Assembly: GCA_000242815.2 (NCBI GenBank)
Contig: AHHB01000016.1
Coordinates: 61,550 to 125,549 of the forward strand
DNA from: Janthinobacterium lividum PAMC 25724
GTDB lineage: Bacteria > Pseudomonadota > Gammaproteobacteria > Burkholderiales > Burkholderiaceae_D
Length of the DNA stretch: 64,000 bases
Direction: 5' to 3'
Shown: positions 63,674-64,000 of the stretch, piece by piece
How the letters are laid out: each line of letters opens with the position of its first letter
Position numbering within the stretch: the first letter of the stretch is position 1
The notes under the pieces: model-generated
Databases searched by the model: none
The model's input: the letters and a program-made list of their open reading frames with translations, nothing else
What the model was told of the DNA's origin: nothing
Made by a program: the position numbers and the translations under genes

Positions 63674-64000
63674 ATGATGCATGACTCCTTCTTTTCGCCA
63701 TCGCGTCGCCGCAGCGTCATCTGTGTCGCGCTCATCGGCGCACTGCATTACTTGGCGCTCGATTGGCTCACCTCGCATGCGGGCATGGTGCCGTCGGGGC
63801 AGGACCATGCGCATCTGGTCAGCATGGTGTTGATCGCCGAGCCACCCAAGCCCTTGCCGCTGCCACCGCCGCCGCCGCCCGAACTGCCGCCCGTGCCCAA
63901 GCCACCACCGCTACCACCGCTACCACCGCTACCACCGCCACCACCGCCACCACCGACGGTGCTGGCGTCGAGCGTAGCGCCACAGTGGACGGCGCCGGCC
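63674..64000 (+). CDS. proline-rich membrane-anchored protein, TonB-like N-terminus (partial)
   Basis: Open to the window end (109 codons seen). A short basic N-terminus (FFSPSRRRS), one membrane helix at about 13-32 (VICVALIGALHYLALDWLTS), then from about residue 55 a periplasmic Pro-rich stretch built of PPLP and PPPP units (a nine-base CCACCGCTA repeat is present). This fits TonB energy transducers or the N-terminus of DUF3108-type proteins; the deciding C-terminal domain lies outside. ATG 63674 or 63677 could be the start. Divergent from phaM. Confidence 0.7.
   Translation, partial: MMHDSFFSPSRRRSVICVALIGALHYLALDWLTSHAGMVPSGQDHAHLVSMVLIAEPPKPLPLPPPPPPELPPVPKPPPLPPLPPLPPPPPPPPTVLASSVAPQWTAPA

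Overview
The window is high-GC bacterial chromosome with close spacing of housekeeping genes. Gene content and order (kdsD-kdsC-lptC-lptA-lptB-rpoN-hpf, a fused Fe-S/FAD oxidoreductase next to HIT and DUF971 genes, ubiE/ubiJ/ubiB, a PhaM-type granule protein) point to a betaproteobacterium of the Burkholderiales, most likely Oxalobacteraceae (Janthinobacterium/Duganella/Massilia type). This placement is from recognised proteins only; no database search was run.

Positions 1-13 kb: the N-terminal part of a CPA2 cation/proton antiporter is divergent from an envelope operon making Kdo (kdsD, kdsC) and the LPS transport bridge and ATPase (lptC, lptA, lptB), continuing into rpoN and hpf. It ends at a strong terminator and faces the nitrogen-PTS/HPr kinase group (rapZ, hprK, ptsN) on the opposite strand; hprK carries an apparent one-base frameshift. 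Then queF, ilvA and a small DedA/YqaA-like membrane protein. Positions 13-29.6 kb: a 1346-residue flavin/Fe-S dehydrogenase, HIT and DUF971 proteins, the ubiquinone genes ubiE, ubiJ and ubiB around a Tim44-like protein, a small methyltransferase, a zinc-ribbon/DUF502/aspS/nudB run, then an EEP-family hydrolase, cardiolipin synthase and an S4 heat-shock-type RNA-binding protein.

Positions 29.6-37.4 kb: a fatty-acid beta-oxidation locus (TetR regulator, acyl-CoA dehydrogenase, fused hydroxyacyl-CoA dehydrogenase/hydratase, hotdog thioesterase, thiolase, enoyl-CoA hydratase). A short palindrome is shared by the regions upstream of the regulator and of the first enzyme gene. Positions 37.5-43.3 kb: a visibly more AT-rich accessory block with a secreted phosphoesterase, a TonB-dependent receptor and a secreted glycerophosphodiester phosphodiesterase. 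Two well-placed Pho-box-like sites lie in the divergent promoter region, so this looks like a phosphate-starvation scavenging unit.

Positions 43.4-48.1 kb: a NemR-like regulator with the redox-sensing Cys106 and Lys175 positions, two matching operators, a YqhD-like aldehyde reductase and a DJ-1 family protein (electrophile detoxification), followed by a scar with two gene remnants and a subclass B3-like metallo-beta-lactamase with Glu in place of the first zinc-binding His. Positions 48-59.7 kb: a periplasmic binding protein, PnuC and a large TonB receptor, a receiver-AraC regulator, a broken spore-coat-U-type gene, an HxlR regulator, a MocR regulator divergent from osmC/paiB-like genes, tag, and an MnmC whose methyltransferase half is eroded. 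Positions 59.8-64 kb: a soluble histidine kinase plus receiver-TPR pair, a 71-residue protein, a PhaM-like protein and the start of a proline-rich TonB-like protein.
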